Assembly (NCBI GenBank): GCA_024860865.1
Contig: JACRDV010000089.1
Location: forward strand, 1-6,389
Length of the DNA: 6,389 nt
Reading direction: 5' to 3'
DNA from: JACRDV01 sp024860865 [NCBI: Methanobacteriota archaeon]
Lineage (GTDB): Archaea; JACRDV01
The notes beneath the pieces were generated by a model, which ran no database searches, was not told where the DNA came from, and saw only the letters and a list, made by a program, of their open reading frames with translations. Below are positions 5,041 through 6,389 of the stretch, one piece after another (position 1 is the stretch's first letter; every line of letters begins with the position of its first letter). The position numbers and the translations under genes were made by a program.

Positions 5041-6389
5041 ATGCTAGTTGACGGTGAATGGATTGAAAGTGTTTCTGGCAAAACTTTTCCGGTAATTGAT
5101 CCTGGAAATGGAGAGAAAATAGATGATGTTCCATTAGGAACAAGGGAGGATGCGAAGCACGCAGTTGAAGTTGCGCAGAAGAAATTTAGTGTTATTGCAG
5201 ATATGACTGCACATCAAAGGTCTAGAATTTTGGTAAAAACGGCTCATTTAATCGATGGAAAGAAAGATGAAATTGCGAAGTTAATTGCGAGAGAAGCTGG
5301 AAAGGTTTACAAAGATGCTATTTTTGAAATCAAGCGAGCAATTAATGTCTTTATCTTTTCAGCTGAGGAGGCTAAAAGAGTAAATGGAGAAAGCCTTCGA
5401 GCAGATGCAAGTGAAATTCCAGCGGGCAATGAAAAAAGAATTGTGTTTACTGTTAGAGAGCCAGTTGGAGTAGTCGCAGCAATTTCTCCTTTTAATTTTC
5501 CACTGCTCTTGCTTTCGCACAAAGTTGCCCCTGCAATAGCTGCTGGCAATGCTGTAGTTGCAAAGCCAAGCACGAGCACTCCATTGACTGCACTTAAACT
5601 TGGGGAGCTAATGCTTAGTGCAGGTTTGCCGAATGGAGTTTTTAATGTTGTAACTGGTCCAGGTTCAACTGTTGGTGCTGAACTTGTTGAAAATCCAAAT
5701 ACCAATATTATTAGTTTTACTGGCGAAGTGGTAACTGGCATTCAAATTGCACAAAATGCAAGCAAGCACAGGCCAAAAAAAGTAATACTAGAAATGGGTG
5801 GAATGGACCCATTGATTATTTGCGATGATGCTAACATCGAAGAGGCTGTTAATGCAGCAGTTTCTGGAGTATATTATAATGCTGGGCAAGTTTGCACAGC
5901 AACTAAGCGGATAATTGTTTTTAATAAAATTTCTGAAGTATTTATCAAAAAATTGATTGAAAGAGTTAAAAATTTAAAAGTCGGATATCAATTAGAACCA
6001 GAGACTGATGTTGGTCCATTAATTAATGCTCAAGCAATAGAAAAAGTGAATAATTTAGTGAAAGATGCTGTTGAGAATGGTGCGAAGTTATTGGTTGGCG
6101 GAAGACGGTTAAAAGAAGGAGGCTATCAAAAGGGCAGCTACTATGCTCCAACAGTTTTGGATTATGTTCAGCCTTCTATGAGAATTGCTCAAGAGGAAAT
6201 ATTTGGTCCAGTTGCGCCTTTATTTAGAGTTGATAATATTGAGCAAGCGATAGAAGTTGCAAACTCAACAAAGTATGGTTTGCAGGGTGCGATATATACA
6301 AGCAATTTAAAATACGCTTTTCAAGCGGCCAGAAAAATTAAGGCTGGTGGTTTTATGATCAATGACCCAACAAATTTCAGAGCAGACCA
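5041..6389 (+). CDS. NAD(P)-dependent aldehyde dehydrogenase, C-terminus cut by window end
   Basis: 449 complete codons are present. The enzyme should oxidise an aldehyde to an acid with NAD or NADP. Visible motifs are SPFNFP (149-154, oxyanion Asn152), VAKPS (173-177, coenzyme Lys175), FTG at 226-228, LEMGG (250-254, general base Glu251), GQVCTATKR (282-290, catalytic Cys285) and EEIFGP (385-390, ribose-binding Glu386). The N-terminus, length and GQVC context fit the archaeal lactaldehyde dehydrogenase / non-phosphorylating glyceraldehyde-3-phosphate dehydrogenase group, but the substrate cannot be read from the sequence. The frame is open at the window end, stopping after MINDPTNFRAD. That is just where this family continues with its conserved PFGG-type segment, so perhaps 20-30 residues are missing. 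Odd points are Glu229 in place of the usual Ser after FTG, and Met255 where Lys is common. Confidence 0.93.
   Translation, partial: MLVDGEWIESVSGKTFPVIDPGNGEKIDDVPLGTREDAKHAVEVAQKKFSVIADMTAHQRSRILVKTAHLIDGKKDEIAKLIAREAGKVYKDAIFEIKRAINVFIFSAEEAKRVNGESLRADASEIPAGNEKRIVFTVREPVGVVAAISPFNFPLLLLSHKVAPAIAAGNAVVAKPSTSTPLTALKLGELMLSAGLPNGVFNVVTGPGSTVGAELVENPNTNIISFTGEVVTGIQIAQNASKHRPKKVILEMGGMDPLIICDDANIEEAVNAAVSGVYYNAGQVCTATKRIIVFNKISEVFIKKLIERVKNLKVGYQLEPETDVGPLINAQAIEKVNNLVKDAVENGAKLLVGGRRLKEGGYQKGSYYAPTVLDYVQPSMRIAQEEIFGPVAPLFRVDNIEQAIEVANSTKYGLQGAIYTSNLKYAFQAARKIKAGGFMINDPTNFRAD

Noticed and set aside
5001-5051. 16-codon frame upstream of and overlapping the dehydrogenase start, as a leader peptide
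   Set aside because: No ribosome binding site of its own and no regulatory codon run or attenuator-like hairpins nearby.
4820-5143. 107-codon minus-strand frame across the 115-residue gene end and the dehydrogenase start
   Set aside because: Overlaps two supported plus-strand genes and the ribosome binding site of the dehydrogenase.
5307-5741. 144-codon minus-strand frame inside the aldehyde dehydrogenase
   Set aside because: Antisense to conserved dehydrogenase motifs; the Ser/Thr/Pro/Ala-rich product is a typical shadow.
1-6389. CRISPR arrays, tRNA or rRNA genes, insertion sequences
   Set aside because: No regularly spaced direct repeats, no cloverleaf with a T-loop motif, no rRNA-like sequence, and no transposase with terminal repeats were seen on either strand.

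Overview
The window looks archaeal. It is AT-rich, several genes are preceded by A/T boxes in the position of archaeal TATA elements, a VapB/VapC-type pair sits at the left edge, and the metalloprotease and aldehyde dehydrogenase read like archaeal family members. Shine-Dalgarno sites (AAGGAGGT, GGAGGG, AGAGGT) occur in front of some genes. The lineage cannot be fixed from the sequence alone; an uncultured AT-rich group such as Bathyarchaeia or a euryarchaeon is only a guess.

Left edge, minus strand: an AbrB-type antitoxin gene (14-286), whose stop overlaps the start of a PIN-toxin-like reading frame that leaves the window after five codons. A roughly 325-base gap follows. It holds no convincing gene but contains a small GC-richer island that can fold.

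Centre left, minus strand: a compact three-gene set transcribed from about 2930 down to 612. The genes encode a zinc-ribbon protein of 251 residues, a 176-residue charged helical protein starting at TTG, and an SPFH/Band 7 protein of the YdjI ('virion core protein') type with two C-terminal zinc ribbons. The last two genes abut with no spacer. The set resembles, in parts, the Bacillus YdjG/YdjI accessory proteins that place PspA at the membrane, so a membrane-stress scaffold is a reasonable inference. It is the most interesting part of the window.

Centre right, plus strand: a 79-residue zinc-ribbon protein with a very strong ribosome binding site, divergent from the three-gene set. After a 280-base spacer come an HtpX-type membrane metalloprotease (M48) and, 8 bases later, a four-helix membrane protein of 115 residues. 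The HtpX homologue carries a textbook EF-hand calcium-binding loop in an insertion before its C-terminal STHPP motif.

Right edge, plus strand: an aldehyde dehydrogenase of the lactaldehyde/GAPN-like group, cut by the window end just before its C-terminal segment.

Taken together, SPFH scaffold genes beside HtpX suggest a membrane protein quality-control neighbourhood. The known precedent is the E. coli SPFH protein QmcA, which is functionally linked to HtpX. The toxin-antitoxin pair and the dehydrogenase look like unrelated neighbours.
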